A stretch of 15,334 bases of DNA from VFKI01 sp964647825. GTDB taxonomy: Bacteria > Pseudomonadota > Gammaproteobacteria > DSM-16500. Numbering within the stretch: position 1 is the first letter of the stretch; every line of letters starts with the position of its first letter. Location of the stretch: NCBI GenBank assembly GCA_964647825.1, contig CAZYJL010000017.1:1-15334 (forward strand). The letters are read 5' to 3'. The notes under the pieces are model-generated. The model was not told where the DNA came from. It ran no database searches and saw only the letters and a list, made by a program, of their open reading frames with translations. Shown here piece after piece: positions 15,333 to 15,334 of the stretch. The position numbers and the translations under genes were made by a program.

Positions 15333-15334
15333 CA

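Noticed and set aside
1..15334. CRISPR arrays, tRNA or rRNA genes, integron attC sites
   Set aside because: I saw no regularly spaced direct repeats, no cloverleaf or ribosomal signatures, and no convincing attC core pair near the acetyltransferase genes.

Overview
The window is AT-rich, gene-poor and full of decaying genes and insertion-sequence (IS) debris. The proteins look proteobacterial: lipoproteins with ordinary lipoboxes, a two-partner-secretion exoprotein, IS6- and IS903-type transposases. The low GC, repeat content and many pseudogenes would fit a host-associated gammaproteobacterium such as a Legionellales member, but no ribosomal or other marker gene is present, so the taxonomy is a guess. 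An IS903-like end occurs at both edges in opposite orientation (212-294 and 15250-15332). This looks like an assembly contig that stops inside repeated IS copies, or a segment bracketed by them.

Left part (1-1961): an internally deleted IS903-group transposase remnant, then one intact gene for a TIM-barrel, glycoside-hydrolase-like protein (320-1450), then a second, frameshifted IS903-group remnant. Next comes a 4.96-kb gene (2411-7372) for a filamentous-haemagglutinin-type TpsA exoprotein with passenger-associated repeats. It has an in-frame TAA at codon 57 inside the secretion domain, so it is annotated as a pseudogene. The downstream 1,500-odd codons are still open, so the lesion is recent. 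It also carries a perfect 273-bp internal duplication in a GC-richer patch.

Middle part (7491-11986): three co-directional acetyltransferase genes (a RimJ/RimL-type GNAT, a fused double GNAT, and a Vat/CatB-type hexapeptide acetyltransferase). They face a two-gene leftward unit that is now dead: a SAM methyltransferase missing its N-terminus and frameshifted, and a shikimate-kinase-like P-loop protein, frameshifted and with an altered Walker A. An intact 850-bp IS6-family element follows. It has 16-bp terminal repeats and no target duplication, and it sits between the truncated methyltransferase and a truncated serine-resolvase tail. This is the expected scar of an IS6-mediated deletion.

Right part (12114-15183): all leftward. 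Two small lipoproteins flank a short coding remnant with two internal stops. Then come a two-gene unit (80-aa soluble protein plus 151-aa three-helix membrane protein), a G-rich locus with nested inverted repeats that may be a small RNA or peptide gene, and a DUF2971-like protein. The membrane-protein unit and the DUF2971-like gene are the best candidates for an undescribed system, possibly defence-related. That is inference from protein type and from their place among mobile-element debris.
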